From positions 1 through 57,703 of the forward strand of contig JACPOI010000046.1 of assembly GCA_016185015.1 (NCBI GenBank): DNA of 57,703 bases, in the 5' to 3' direction. Each line of letters starts with the position of its first letter. Position 1 is the stretch's first letter. The notes below the pieces were generated by a model. The model saw only the letters and a program-made list of their open reading frames with translations, did no database searches and was not told the DNA's origin. This document shows positions 7,716 to 16,944 of the stretch, in pieces. Source of the stretch: Burkholderiales bacterium (lineage in GTDB: Bacteria > Pseudomonadota > Gammaproteobacteria > Burkholderiales > Burkholderiaceae_C). A program made the translations under genes and the position numbers.

Positions 7716-8648
7716 ATGACCACCAAGAAAAAAACTGCAGCGCCTGCAGCAGCCCCGGCCACCCGCATCGGATTCCTGGGCCTGGGCATCATGGGCTCGG
7801 CCATGTCCGCCAATCTGCTGAAGGCCGGCTTCGAGGTCTTCGGCTTCGACCCCGACACCGCGGCCCGCGCGCGCCTGAAGAAGGTCGGCGGCAGGCCCTG
7901 CACCAGCATGGCGGATCTGGCCTCGCGGGTGGACGTGATCATCACCTCGCTGCCCAGCCCCAAGGCGCTGATGGATGCCGCGCAGGCCGTGGCCCAGGCC
8001 GGAAACAAGGGCCTGATCGTGGTGGAAACCAGCACGCTGGAAGTGGACGACAAGTTGGCCGCCAAGAAAATCCTGGCTAAAAAGGGCATCACGCTGCTGG
8101 ACTGCCCGCTCTCGGGCACCGGCGCCCAGGCCGTGCGCAAGGACCTCTCGATCTATTCCAGCGGTCCGGCCAAGGCGGTCAAGCAGCTGGCACCGGTGTT
8201 CGAAGGTTTCGCCAAGGCCAATTACTACCTGGGCGAGTTCGGCAATGGCATGAAGATGAAACTGATGGCCAATCTTCTGGTGGCCATCCACAACGTCTCG
8301 ACCGCCGAGGTGCTGCTGTTCGGCCAGCGTTTCGGCATCGACCCGGCGCTCGCGGTCAAGGTCCTGTCCGATGGCGCGGGCGGCTCACGCATGCTGGATG
8401 TGCGCGGCCCCATGATGGTCGACCAGAGCTGGGACCGGGCCACCATGAAGGTCGGCATCTGGCAAAAGGACATGAAGCTCATCAGCACCGCCCTGGCGCA
8501 AACGCAGACCCCGGCGCCGCTGTTTGCCGCCACCCTGCCGGTCTACAACGCCGCCATGGGCATGGGCCATGCCGACAACGACACGGCGGCGGTATTCGAT
8601 GTGCTGGCCCAGATGTGCAGCCCCAAGAAGGCCGTCAAGCGCAAATAG
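7716..8648 (+). CDS. NAD(P)-dependent beta-hydroxyacid dehydrogenase-like protein
   Basis: A 310-aa second member of the 3-hydroxyisobutyrate dehydrogenase family in this region. The start at 7716 is set by AGGAG 5 nt upstream; the frame upstream of it has none. After a short Lys/Ala-rich tail (MTTKKKTAAPAAAP) come the NAD site RIGFLGLGIMGSAMSANL, the loop DCPLSGTGAQAVR and the active-site segment GNGMKMKLMANLLVAIHNV with its lysine. It ends Lys-rich. It is transcribed away from the Gfo/Idh-TetR pair and is convergent with the broken flavoprotein gene. Function in the same catabolic route is plausible only from proximity. Confidence 0.87.
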   Translation: MTTKKKTAAPAAAPATRIGFLGLGIMGSAMSANLLKAGFEVFGFDPDTAARARLKKVGGRPCTSMADLASRVDVIITSLPSPKALMDAAQAVAQAGNKGLIVVETSTLEVDDKLAAKKILAKKGITLLDCPLSGTGAQAVRKDLSIYSSGPAKAVKQLAPVFEGFAKANYYLGEFGNGMKMKLMANLLVAIHNVSTAEVLLFGQRFGIDPALAVKVLSDGAGGSRMLDVRGPMMVDQSWDRATMKVGIWQKDMKLISTALAQTQTPAPLFAATLPVYNAAMGMGHADNDTAAVFDVLAQMCSPKKAVKRK

Positions 8649-8658
8649 GGAACACGGC

Positions 8659-8677
8659 GGGCAGGCCCCGCCTGCCC
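8659..8677. terminator. Hairpin between convergent genes
   Basis: GGGCAGG (8659-8665) pairs with CCTGCCC (8671-8677) right after the stop of the 7716 gene. No T-run follows, so termination strength is uncertain. Confidence 0.35.
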
Positions 8678-8721
8678 TGCCCGGCCGCTGCGGCACCTGC
8701 ACGTCTGACGCGCTGAAGCCG

Positions 8722-10041
8722 TCAGCTCCGCAGGTAGCGCAACACCCCCTGCGCCGCCCGCCGGCCGCTGGCCAGGCAGGCCGTGAGCAGGTAGCCCCCG
8801 GTGGGGGCCTCCCAGTCCAGCATCTCGCCGGCGCAGAACAGACCAGGCAGGGCCTCGCACATCAGGTCCGCGTTCAGCACTTCGAACAGCACGCCACCGG
8901 CACTGCTGATGGCCTCGTCGATCGGCCTGGCCGCGACCAGCTGCAGCGGTAAGGCCTTGATCGCTGCCGCCAGCTTGCCGGCGTCGTGCATGTCTTCCTT
9001 GCCCAGCAGCTCGTGCAGGACCGCGGCCTTGATGCCGTCGATGCCCAGCCGGCTCTTGAGGTGGCTGGACAGCGAACGCGAACCGCGCGGGTGCGACACC
9101 TCGGTCAGCACGCGTTCGACCGGCAGGTCGGGCAGCAGGTCCAGGTACAAGGTGGCGTGCCCGGTGCGGATGATCTACTCGCGCAGCAGGCTGGACGCCG
9201 CATAAATCAGGCTGCCCTCCACGCCGGTGGTGGTGGCGACAAATTCGCCCTTGCGTTCGAAGCTGCGGCCCAGGCCGTCCGTGCAGCGGATGGCCACCGT
9301 CTTGAAAGGCTGGCCGGCAAAACGACTGGCAAAAAACTCGCTCCAGCCCACGGGCGCCGGCACCGCCTGCACCGGCAGGGCCTGCCCCTCGGGCGGCAGC
9401 TTGCGCTGCAACGCCACATCGAACCCGCAATTCGCCGGCAGCAGAGGCGCCACCGCCACGCCGCGTGAGGCCAGCAGCGGCACCCAGGCACCGTTGGAGC
9501 CCAGCCGCGCCCAGCTGCCGCCGCCCAGGGCCAGCACCACCGCATCGGCCTGCGCGCGCACCTCGCCTTCCGGCGATTCGAAACGCAGTTCGCGGCCGTC
9601 ATCGGACCAGCCCAGCCAGCGATGCCGCATGTGGAACGCCACACCCGCCCCGCCGTGCGCGGGATGGCGCAGCCGTTGCAGCCAGGCGCGCAGCAGCGGC
9701 GCGGCCTTCATGTCCTTGGGAAACACGCGACCGGAACTGCCGACGAAAGTTTCGATGCCCAGGTCTTGCGCCCAGGCGCGCAGCTCGGGCGCGCCGAAGC
9801 CACGCAGCAGCGCCTCGATCTGCGTGCGGCGGTCGCCGTAGCGTTCGGAAAAACGGTCCGCCGATTCGGAATGCGTGAGGTTCATGCCGCCCTTGCCGGC
9901 CAGCAGGAACTTGCGCCCCACCGAGGGCATGGCGTCGTACAGGTCCACGGCCACGCCGGCGTTCACCAGCACCTCGGCCGCCATCAGGCCGGCCGGGCCA
10001 CCGCCGATCACCACCACTTTTTTGTTCTGCATTTCAATCAT
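8722..10041 (-). pseudogene. HI0933/BaiN-like flavoprotein, interrupted by an in-frame amber codon
   Basis: The gene encodes an NAD(P)/FAD-dependent oxidoreductase of the HI0933/YhiN/BaiN type: N-terminal FAD site KVVVIGGGPAGLMAAEVLV and the segment GRKFLLAGKGGMNLTHSE, C-terminal GLFCAGEMLDWEAPTGGY. At 9175-9177 a TAG interrupts the frame between SSLLRE and IIRTGHATLYLDLLPDLP. Both halves are in the same frame and the join is seamless, so a single substitution in a codon such as CAG, GAG or AAG explains it. With the stop ignored the product is about 438 aa, the family's size. The last third with the second FAD-contact motif would be lost, so the gene is probably inactive unless the stop is a sequencing error or is suppressed. 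Start may be ATG 10041 or 10032. Confidence 0.85.
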
Positions 10042-10094
10042 TCCATTCACCGGCGCACGACACCCACGCCATGCATCCACCCAGACCAGGGGCA

Positions 10095-10190
10095 CTACGG
10101 AACCGGCTCAGCCGGGCCGTTGGTGCCGCCCCCCTCCCGCCACAGGCGAGAGAGGGGGGAGACGCGCAGCGGCTCAGGGGGTGTTTCACC
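10095..10190 (-). repeat. Dispersed GC-rich repeat, copy 1
   Basis: Copy 1 of an element also found at 23889-23984. Shared blocks in order are GGAACCGGC, GCCGGGCC, a run of C then a run of G forming a hairpin, GCAGCG and GGGGGTGTTTCAC, which ends next to the stop codon of the minus-strand gene above. Read on the minus strand it begins GTGAAACACCCCC and can fold into two hairpins, so it may act as a transcript end for addA. Confidence 0.6.
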
Positions 10191-13100
10191 TTATTTGATC
10201 TCTTCAAGGGTTCCCTGTGCGCTCAGAAAGGCGGCGCGCACCGGCTCGCCCGGACAGGCCGCCTGCACCGCGGCCCGGTAATCGTGCAGCTGCGACTTCA
10301 ATTCTTGCTGGATCTGCGGCTGCGCAGCCGACTTGTAGTCCAGCACCCACCAGCAGCCGTCGGCCCGGCGCACCAGCCGGTCGATGCGGCGCACGCTGCC
10401 CTGCAGCGTGACGGGCACCTCGTTGCCTTGCCAGGCCACCTCGCCCGAGCGCCAGGCCCAGGCACCCTCGCCCTGCAGGATGCGCAGGGCCATGGCCGCA
10501 GCCTGCCGGGCCTGCGCTTCGTCCAGGCTGAACTCGGCACCGGCACGCTGCACCTGGGATGCAGACCAGCCCGTGGCATCCAGCGCCGCCCATTCCAGCA
10601 GGCGGTGCATGGCCTGGCCCACCCTGGCCTCGGGCGTAGAGGCATCCTGAGCAGCTCCCATTTTGATAGCAAACGGCGCCGGCGCAGAAAACACGGGCAG
10701 CACGGGCAGGCTGATCACCCCGGGCGTGCGGGCCGTGACGGGACCGGCCAGCTCGGGGATGTCCTCCCGAGCCAGAGGATCGCAGCCCGCCTGCAGGCGC
10801 TGCCACCAGCTCGCATCGTTGGCCTGGTGCGGCTGGACCGACGACAGCACCAGGCAGCGCTGGGCCCGCGTCAAGGCCACGTAGAGCGCATTGAGCTCCT
10901 CGCGCTGGCGTGCTTGCTCCTCCACCTGGAGCGCCTCGCGCACGCTGGGCGGCACCCGGCTCTCGCTGGCCAGGAAGATGAAAGAACGCGGCACCTCGTC
11001 CTCGCCCGGCCAGTCCAGCAGGACCCCCATGCTCTGGGCGCGCTGGGCCGGCGCGTCGGTGTCGAGCAGCAGCACCAGCCCGGCCTCCAGCCCCTTGGCG
11101 CCGTGCACGGTCAGCAGGCGCACTGCATCGGCATCGGCCAGTGCAGGCGCCGGCACCCCGCCGGCTTTGAGCGCCCGCACGAATGCGTACGGCGTGGCGT
11201 AGCGCGCGCCATCCACCTGCAGGGCAGCCGCCAGCAGGGCCTGCAGGTTGGTACGCGCGGCCTCGCGCTGGGTCGGCGGCGCGGCGGCCACATAACGCGC
11301 CAGCACGTCACCATCGTCGTAGATGGCGTGGAGCGCGTCATGCGGCGGCAGCGTGTCCAGCCAGTGCTTCCAGCGCAGCAGCGGCGGCACGCTGGCCTGC
11401 AGCGCGGGCGGCAAGCCCTGGCCTTGCTGCAGCAGGTCGAACCAGGGCGCCCGGTGTTCGCGCTGGTGCAGCGCCAGCGCGACGAGATCGTCATCGCTGA
11501 TGCCGAACAGCGGCGACTTGAGCGCGCGCGCCAGCGACAGGTCGTGCGCGGGCGAGACCAGGGCGTCGAGCAGGGCCACCAGGTCCTGCACCTCGGGCGC
11601 ATCGCCCAGGTCGCTCTTCTCGGGCTGCTGCGCCGGGATGCCCAGCTCGCGCAACTCCTCCTGCATGACGGCCAGGCGATCGCGCTTGCGCGCCAGCACC
11701 ATGATGTCTTTCGGAGCCAGACCACCGCGTATCTGCGCGGCCAGCCAGCGCGCCGCCTGACGGCATTCCAGCGTGCGCAGCGTTTCCTCGGGCGTGACGC
11801 GCGGCTGAGTCAGGCTGTCGCGCCAGACCGCCGGGGCCACCGCGCCCTTCTCCGGCTTGTCGGGCCGCGGAATCTGCGGCAGGGCCCGCACGCTGCCCGT
11901 CTCTTGCGATTCAGTGGTGTGGGCCCGAAAGCCTTCGTAGTCCTTCTGCGCCTGGGCCTCCTCCATGGCCTGGTTCACCAGGGCCAGCACGGCGGGCGCA
12001 TTGCGTCGTGTGTGGTCGCAGCTCAGCAGCTCACCGCCGAGTTCACGCACAAAGGCCTTGGCTGCCTTGAAGACCTGCGGCTCCGCTCGGCGGAAGCGGT
12101 AGATGCTCTGCTTGGGATCGCCCACGATGAAAAGCCGCGGCGCCAGCGCGCCACCACCGCTGCCCGCGTAGCTGCTGAGCCAGGCGTGCAGCGCCTGCCA
12201 TTGCAGGGGGTTGGTGTCCTGGAACTCGTCGATCAGCAGGTGACGGGTGCGCGCGTCCAGCCGCTCCTGCACCCAGCCCCCGAGTACCGGGTCGGCCAAC
12301 AGGTGCAAGGCGGCACGCTCGATGTCGCTCATGTCGACCCAGCCACGTTCGCGCTTGAGCATGGCGTATTCGTCGATCAGCAGGCGCGTGAGCCGCGTCA
12401 GCCGCTGCTGGTAACGCCAGGCCTCGTGCTGCTGCTGCGCGGCGCACAGGCGCTGCAACTCGGGCTCGGCCTCCTGCGCCGCGGCCAGTTTCAGCAGGTG
12501 CTGCGTCAGGCGGTCCTCGTCCTTGACGAAAAAACCAGTGCGCAGGGTCTGCAGCGCCTCGTCGAGCTGCGCCGCGCTGGCCGCAGCGTCCAGCAGGGCA
12601 TAGGCGTCGATGACGGCCGCCGCCGCCTTCTGCGGTGTCTTGTTCTTTTCCTGGCCCAGGGCCTGGGCCCGGGCCAGCCACCGCGCACGCACGGCCGGCT
12701 GGCGCAGCACATGCGCTGGCGTGTCCTCGCCGCCCAGCTCGGGATAGAGCACCTCAAAGGCCGGCACCGACGCCTCCACCGTGCCGGCCCCGTCGGCCAG
12801 CAAGAACTCCACACGGCGCTGCAGGGCCGCGGTCAGCGCGTTCTCGGTCTGGAAACGGCCATGGCCGGCCACCACGGCCTCGTAGTCGGCCCGCGCCTCG
12901 GGTTCGCGCAGCAGGCGCGCCTGGAACGGCCGCCAGACCTGGGTAATGGCCGGGACATCGTCCTCCAGCAGTTCGTAACCCGCCGGCAGGCCCAGCGTCT
13001 CCAGCACCGACATCGGCGCATTGCGCAGCAGGGCCGCGAACCAGCTGTGGAAGGTCCGGATCTGGACCGGCCGGCCCTGGGCCAGCAGCTGGCCATAGAG

Positions 13101-13442
13101 CTGGCGCAGGGGGACACACAGCTCCCGCGCGCGCGCCGGCTCGACGCCGCGGACCAGCAGCTCCTTGTGCAATTGCTCGTCGCTGGCGTGGGCAAACTGC
13201 TCCAGCCACTCCATGAGGCGCTGGCGCATCTCGCCGGCGGCCTTCTTGGTGAAGGTGATGGCCAGGATCTCGTGCGGCGCGGCGCCGTCGAGCAGTGCAC
13301 GCAGGATGCGCGAGACCAGCATCCAGGTCTTGCCGGCGCCGGCGCAGGCTTCCACGGCGACGTGACGGTTGGGGTCGCAGGCGATCTTGTAGAAGTCTTC
13401 TCTCGCGACCGGATCGCCGTTGCGTTCGTAGGCGGGGTTCAT
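10191..13442 (-). CDS. addA: UvrD/RecB-type helicase-nuclease (AddA-like)
   Basis: A 1083-aa superfamily 1 helicase with a C-terminal RecB-like nuclease, the larger subunit of an AddAB-type enzyme that resects double-strand breaks for recombination. Seen in order: Walker A ACAGAGKTWML (about residues 32-42), Walker B LLIDEFQDTNPLQW, motif III LFIVGDPKQSIYRFR, motif V LLTVHGAKGLEAGLVLL, motif VI LNALYVALTRAQRCLVL, and near the end the PD-(D/E)xK nuclease signature WWVLDYKSAAQPQ. ATG 13442 is preferred over GTG 13460 since GGAGG lies 8 nt before it. The partner gene lies upstream in the same direction, separated by a 412-bp gap with an inverted-repeat element, so addA may need its own promoter. 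Confidence 0.93.
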   Translation of the reverse strand: MNPAYERNGDPVAREDFYKIACDPNRHVAVEACAGAGKTWMLVSRILRALLDGAAPHEILAITFTKKAAGEMRQRLMEWLEQFAHASDEQLHKELLVRGVEPARARELCVPLRQLYGQLLAQGRPVQIRTFHSWFAALLRNAPMSVLETLGLPAGYELLEDDVPAITQVWRPFQARLLREPEARADYEAVVAGHGRFQTENALTAALQRRVEFLLADGAGTVEASVPAFEVLYPELGGEDTPAHVLRQPAVRARWLARAQALGQEKNKTPQKAAAAVIDAYALLDAAASAAQLDEALQTLRTGFFVKDEDRLTQHLLKLAAAQEAEPELQRLCAAQQQHEAWRYQQRLTRLTRLLIDEYAMLKRERGWVDMSDIERAALHLLADPVLGGWVQERLDARTRHLLIDEFQDTNPLQWQALHAWLSSYAGSGGGALAPRLFIVGDPKQSIYRFRRAEPQVFKAAKAFVRELGGELLSCDHTRRNAPAVLALVNQAMEEAQAQKDYEGFRAHTTESQETGSVRALPQIPRPDKPEKGAVAPAVWRDSLTQPRVTPEETLRTLECRQAARWLAAQIRGGLAPKDIMVLARKRDRLAVMQEELRELGIPAQQPEKSDLGDAPEVQDLVALLDALVSPAHDLSLARALKSPLFGISDDDLVALALHQREHRAPWFDLLQQGQGLPPALQASVPPLLRWKHWLDTLPPHDALHAIYDDGDVLARYVAAAPPTQREAARTNLQALLAAALQVDGARYATPYAFVRALKAGGVPAPALADADAVRLLTVHGAKGLEAGLVLLLDTDAPAQRAQSMGVLLDWPGEDEVPRSFIFLASESRVPPSVREALQVEEQARQREELNALYVALTRAQRCLVLSSVQPHQANDASWWQRLQAGCDPLAREDIPELAGPVTARTPGVISLPVLPVFSAPAPFAIKMGAAQDASTPEARVGQAMHRLLEWAALDATGWSASQVQRAGAEFSLDEAQARQAAAMALRILQGEGAWAWRSGEVAWQGNEVPVTLQGSVRRIDRLVRRADGCWWVLDYKSAAQPQIQQELKSQLHDYRAAVQAACPGEPVRAAFLSAQGTLEEIK

Positions 13443-13854
13443 TGTTTTTGCCTCCGGCACGGGGTTTTATCCCCCCCTATCCCCCCCCGCCCCCTTCCCA
13501 CCCCAGCCGGGGCGGGAAGGGGGAGCTGGATTTGGCTTCTGGTTGCTGGATAGGCTTCTACGGCGCCGACGTCGCTACCGATTTTTTGGTGCCAACATTT
13601 CAGGCTGACGGTCGTAGAGAAAGCGAATGTGTGTGCATGCGCCCGGCTGGCCGCTGCGCGCCAGCGATCGAGCCATTGACTACGACCATAGCCGAGCAAT
13701 CTCAGCACACCAACTGCCGTTGCGCCGCCTCCCACGTAGAAGCGTAGCCGGCGCGACGAAACAGAATCGGGCTCCCCTTTCCACCCCGGCGGGGGTGGAA
13801 AGGGGCGGGGGGGATAGGGGGGGGAAAGCAACACCCTAGGTGAGTAGAAAAATC
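13443..13854. other. Gap between the two nuclease-subunit genes
   Basis: There is no credible gene in these 412 bases. Almost all of it is the inverted-repeat element described at 13466-13838. The left arm begins about 24 bp from the addA start codon, so any addA promoter would have to lie within or beside the element. Confidence 0.7.
13466..13838. repeat. Inverted pair of a C-rich dispersed repeat (MITE-like)
   Basis: The left arm (from about 13466) reads ATCCCCCCCTATCC, CCGCCCC, TTCCCACCCC-N-GCCGGGG and GGGAGC; the right arm, read on the opposite strand from about 13838, has the same blocks in the same order, and the likeness continues to GCTTCTACG (13554-13562) against CGTAGAAGC (13735-13743). 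So arms of roughly 100 bp face each other around a core of about 170 bp with no coding potential. This could be a non-autonomous mobile element or two back-to-back copies of a palindromic repeat. Confidence 0.65.
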
Positions 13855-16377
13855 TCAAGACTCACTCCAAAAATCCCGCCGACACAATCCCCGCGCCGCA
13901 CAGAACTCGCAAACAGTCCCCTCCCCCAACGCCGGCATACCCGCCCCTCCCGCAATGCGCTGCAGGTCATCGACGATGCCGTGGATCAGCGCATCGCGCA
14001 CCTCCACCACATCGTCCTGCTCGAACGTCCGTGTGCCATCCTTCTCGCCCACGTTGACGTAGGCCGCGCGCAGCGTGTCCTGCGGCAACAGTGCTGCATA
14101 GAACGCCAGCTGGGTGTCTTCCAGCGGCGTCTTGGTGCGTTCGCGCGTCACGCTCTGCGGCTCGGTCTTGTAGTCGATGACCATGAGCTCATCGCTGCCG
14201 GAACGGTCGACGCGGTCGAGCCGGCCCACCAGCGCCAGGCTGCCCAGTGGCTGCGCCGACTCGCGCTCGCCCTCGCTGAAGCGCAGCCCGGTGGCCTCGT
14301 GCCCGGCCAACCAGTCCAGATAACCCTCGCGCACCCGAGGCCAGGCGGCCTGGAAAGGCAGGAACTCGTCCTCGGCCAGGCGCATGGACTGCGTCACCTG
14401 GACCGCGGCCGTATCGATCAGCACACGCCGCTGCCCCAGATCGGCGCCGGGGTCTTCATGCAAACCGTCGTGGAAAGCCTTGAGCACGGCGTGCAGCCAC
14501 AGGCCGAAATCGCGCTTGTCGAGTTCGCCTTCGATCTCCTCTGCCTCCTTCAGGCCGAGCTGGCGCAAGGCAAAAAAGCGGTAAGGGCAGTGGCGCAGGT
14601 CCTGGTAGGCGCTGGCTGACAGGCGTGCCACGCCCAGCTGGGGCGCCATCGGCAGCGGCCGTGGCACCGGGGTGGGCACAAGCTCGCGCCTGGCGCGCGG
14701 GTCGTCGGCCTGGCCATCGCCAGATTCATGGCGGATCTGCTGCACCAGCGGGCTGGGCAGCAAGGGCTCTGCGCCCTCGTCGCTGGTGCGCCAGAGCAGG
14801 TCCACCTGCGCGGTACACAGGGCGTCGCGCCAGGCCGCGCGCAAGGCGGCATCTAGCGTCTCGCGGACGGGCAGGCCCAGGGCGGCGCGCTGCGCGGCCG
14901 TCCACAGGCCGGGCGGCTCGGGCGAGGGGTTCAGACGGATCTCGTCGCAGCCCGGCAGCACCGCGGCCGCGAAAGGACGGCCCAGCATCTGCGCCAGCGG
15001 CAGGATCACGACCTGCTCCTGTGGCGGGTAGTCGGGCTTGAAGCTCACGGCCTCCAGCACCTGGTCCACCCAGTGCGTGAACTCGGGCAGCGTCAGGCGG
15101 CGCCGGGCCCACAGCGCATCGGGCGGCAAGGCCGCCCCGCCCGGCCCCAGTCGCAGTGCGCCCAGGACCGCCTCGCCGGCCACGTCGTCCTGCAGCAAGG
15201 CCCACTGGCCGCTGCCCTGCAGCAGCTCGTGCAAGGCCGTGAGCCATTGCGCCAAGGTCCGCCCGCGTTGCAGCGGCTCGCGGGCCGCCTCGACCTGTGC
15301 CAGCAACGCAACCAGCGCAGGCTGCTCGCGCGCATCCAGCGTGGCCGGCACATGGCGCCAGGCGCGCTGCGGCTGGCGCCGCAAGGCGGCTTCGAGCTGG
15401 CGCACGGCCGCGGTGTCGCAGGCGGGAGAGTTCTTGAGCCAGTCCAGCACGGCGTCGCTGCTGGCATTCCAGGCGCAGGCGCGCAAGGCGCCCATGAGCT
15501 GAGCCCCGGCCCGGCTGGTGGAGAGCTTCCAGCCGGTTTCGTCGCGGATCTGCACCGCCTGTCCGGCCAGCATGGCGCGCACGCGGCGCGTCAGCGCACG
15601 GTCGGTGACGACCAGCGCCACTGGCGCACGCCCGGCCTGAAGATGGCGCAGCACGCAGGCGGCGGCCAGCTGCGCCTCGTCCTGTGCGTCGCGCGCGCGA
15701 TGCAGGGCCGGCGTGGCGGGCGAAACCTGCGCCGCCTCGCAGGCCAGCACGAGCATGCGGTCGCCCCAGACCGAGCGCAAGGCCGCGGGCAGCGGGTCGG
15801 GCTGGAAACCGGGCACGGCGACCAGGCAGTCGGTGGACTCGATCACGCGCGATTCAAAAAGCACATCACTGGGATAGGAAGAATTTGCGGCCCAGGCCAC
15901 GGCCAGCTGCGCCACAGCCACCTCCAGCGCCAGCGCGCCGGCATCCATGCCGGTCATGGCCGCCGTGCGGGCCTGCACAGCCCAGGCGGCCCGCTGCGTC
16001 GGCGGCACGGCCGCGGCCAGGGGTGCCAGCTGTTGTGCGGCTTCCAGCAACAAGGGGGTGGCGGCCTGCGCGCGGGCGCCCAGACCAGCCTGCTCCAGCA
16101 GCGCCTGCGCCGTCAGCACGTCGAGCGCGGCGTCGAAGCTGACATCGGTGGGGGACGGTTGGTGCCCGCCCAGGCTGCGGCACCAGTTCTGCGTGGTCTC
16201 GAAGCGCGGCGCAAAGCCGTCCGGGTGCAGGCGGGCCCACAGGCGCGCGGCCTGCGGCATCAGCTGCGCGTAGGGCAGCAGGACCACGGTGCGGGCCGGG
16301 TGCGCGCCGCGTGCGCGCATGTGGGCCTCGATGCCGGCAAGCCACTGTTGCCAACGAAAATCCGTGGTTTCTGTCAC
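13855..16377 (-). CDS. addB: AddB-like nuclease subunit (PD-(D/E)xK)
   Basis: About 840 aa; inactive-helicase/nuclease partner of AddA. The N-terminal part (RTVVLLPYAQLMPQAARLW) has the degenerate helicase fold without a Walker A site. The C-terminal nuclease core shows DELMVIDYKTEPQ. A cysteine set typical of the iron-sulphur staple of AddB is present: one Cys in LRHCPYRFFALRQLG before the nuclease and CEFCAARGLC (spacing 2 and 5) after it. The start is uncertain: GTG 16377 begins VTETTDFRWQQWL and leaves 46 nt to the divergent trxA; in-frame ATGs at 16407 and beyond run toward or into trxA. No strong ribosome site decides. The pair addB-addA is split by an inverted-repeat element. Confidence 0.87.
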   Translation of the reverse strand: MTETTDFRWQQWLAGIEAHMRARGAHPARTVVLLPYAQLMPQAARLWARLHPDGFAPRFETTQNWCRSLGGHQPSPTDVSFDAALDVLTAQALLEQAGLGARAQAATPLLLEAAQQLAPLAAAVPPTQRAAWAVQARTAAMTGMDAGALALEVAVAQLAVAWAANSSYPSDVLFESRVIESTDCLVAVPGFQPDPLPAALRSVWGDRMLVLACEAAQVSPATPALHRARDAQDEAQLAAACVLRHLQAGRAPVALVVTDRALTRRVRAMLAGQAVQIRDETGWKLSTSRAGAQLMGALRACAWNASSDAVLDWLKNSPACDTAAVRQLEAALRRQPQRAWRHVPATLDAREQPALVALLAQVEAAREPLQRGRTLAQWLTALHELLQGSGQWALLQDDVAGEAVLGALRLGPGGAALPPDALWARRRLTLPEFTHWVDQVLEAVSFKPDYPPQEQVVILPLAQMLGRPFAAAVLPGCDEIRLNPSPEPPGLWTAAQRAALGLPVRETLDAALRAAWRDALCTAQVDLLWRTSDEGAEPLLPSPLVQQIRHESGDGQADDPRARRELVPTPVPRPLPMAPQLGVARLSASAYQDLRHCPYRFFALRQLGLKEAEEIEGELDKRDFGLWLHAVLKAFHDGLHEDPGADLGQRRVLIDTAAVQVTQSMRLAEDEFLPFQAAWPRVREGYLDWLAGHEATGLRFSEGERESAQPLGSLALVGRLDRVDRSGSDELMVIDYKTEPQSVTRERTKTPLEDTQLAFYAALLPQDTLRAAYVNVGEKDGTRTFEQDDVVEVRDALIHGIVDDLQRIAGGAGMPALGEGTVCEFCAARGLCRRDFWSES

Positions 16378-16423
16378 AATGCCGCAACTGTAGCCGCATT
16401 GCCACATCGAACAAGGAGCCCTC

Positions 16424-16756
16424 ATGGCCAGCGACCTGATCAAGCATGTTTCCGACGCGTCCTTTGAAGCCGACGTCCTCCAGGCCAGCCAGCCCGTGCT
16501 GGTCGACTATTGGGCCGAGTGGTGCGGCCCCTGCAAGATGATCGCCCCCGTCCTGGACGAAGTGGCCGGCACCTACCAGGGCAAGCTGCAAGTGGCCAAG
16601 ATGAACGTCGACGAGAACCGCGACATTCCCGCCAAGTTCGGCATCCGTGGCATCCCCACGCTCATGCTGTTCAAGGGTGGCCAGCTCGCCGCCACCAAGG
16701 TGGGCGCCATGAGCAAGGCCCAGCTGACCGCCTTCATCGACCAGCAACTGGCCTGA
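16424..16756 (+). CDS. trxA: Thioredoxin
   Basis: This 110-aa protein is a canonical cytoplasmic thioredoxin: the redox site WCGPC lies at residues 33-37 after VLVDYWAE, the cis-proline segment [14 protein letters not shown] follows, and the length matches TrxA. It reduces disulphides in target proteins and is recharged by thioredoxin reductase. ATG 16424 is preceded by AAGGAG. It is divergent from addB and followed by a strong intrinsic terminator before rho. It may be the electron donor for the arsenate reductase at 52405 if that enzyme is thioredoxin-linked. Confidence 0.97.
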   Translation: MASDLIKHVSDASFEADVLQASQPVLVDYWAEWCGPCKMIAPVLDEVAGTYQGKLQVAKMNVDENRDIPAKFGIRGIPTLMLFKGGQLAATKVGAMSKAQLTAFIDQQLA

Positions 16757-16780
16757 AGCCACCCGTTCCGCTCTGAACAG

Positions 16781-16815
16781 GGCCGCCGACGCAATACTGC
16801 GCGGCGGCCTTTTTT
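16781..16815 (+). terminator. Intrinsic terminator after trxA
   Basis: GGCCGCCG-A-CGCA (16781-16793) pairs with TGCG-CGGCGGCC around the loop ATAC and is followed by six T (16810-16815). This is a near-perfect rho-independent terminator. Confidence 0.92.
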
Positions 16816-16944
16816 CCTGTCATAATCTCCTGCAATCGCCGGCTCCATCCTGAACCGGTTCGAGTTCCCGGCTGGCAAGACCCCGGCGTCTGCTCAGTCG
16901 CACACCCCCCCGATCGATAGCCACACCCCACTGGGGCTCCATCC

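Noticed and set aside
10071-13553. An 1160-codon open frame on the plus strand opposite addA
   Set aside because: It is the antisense shadow of a gene with all helicase motifs; its composition (runs of R, G, H, Q) is that of GC-rich antisense sequence and it matches no family.
15073-16467. A 464-codon plus-strand open frame across the addB start and trxA
   Set aside because: Antisense to addB and out of frame with trxA; no family resemblance.
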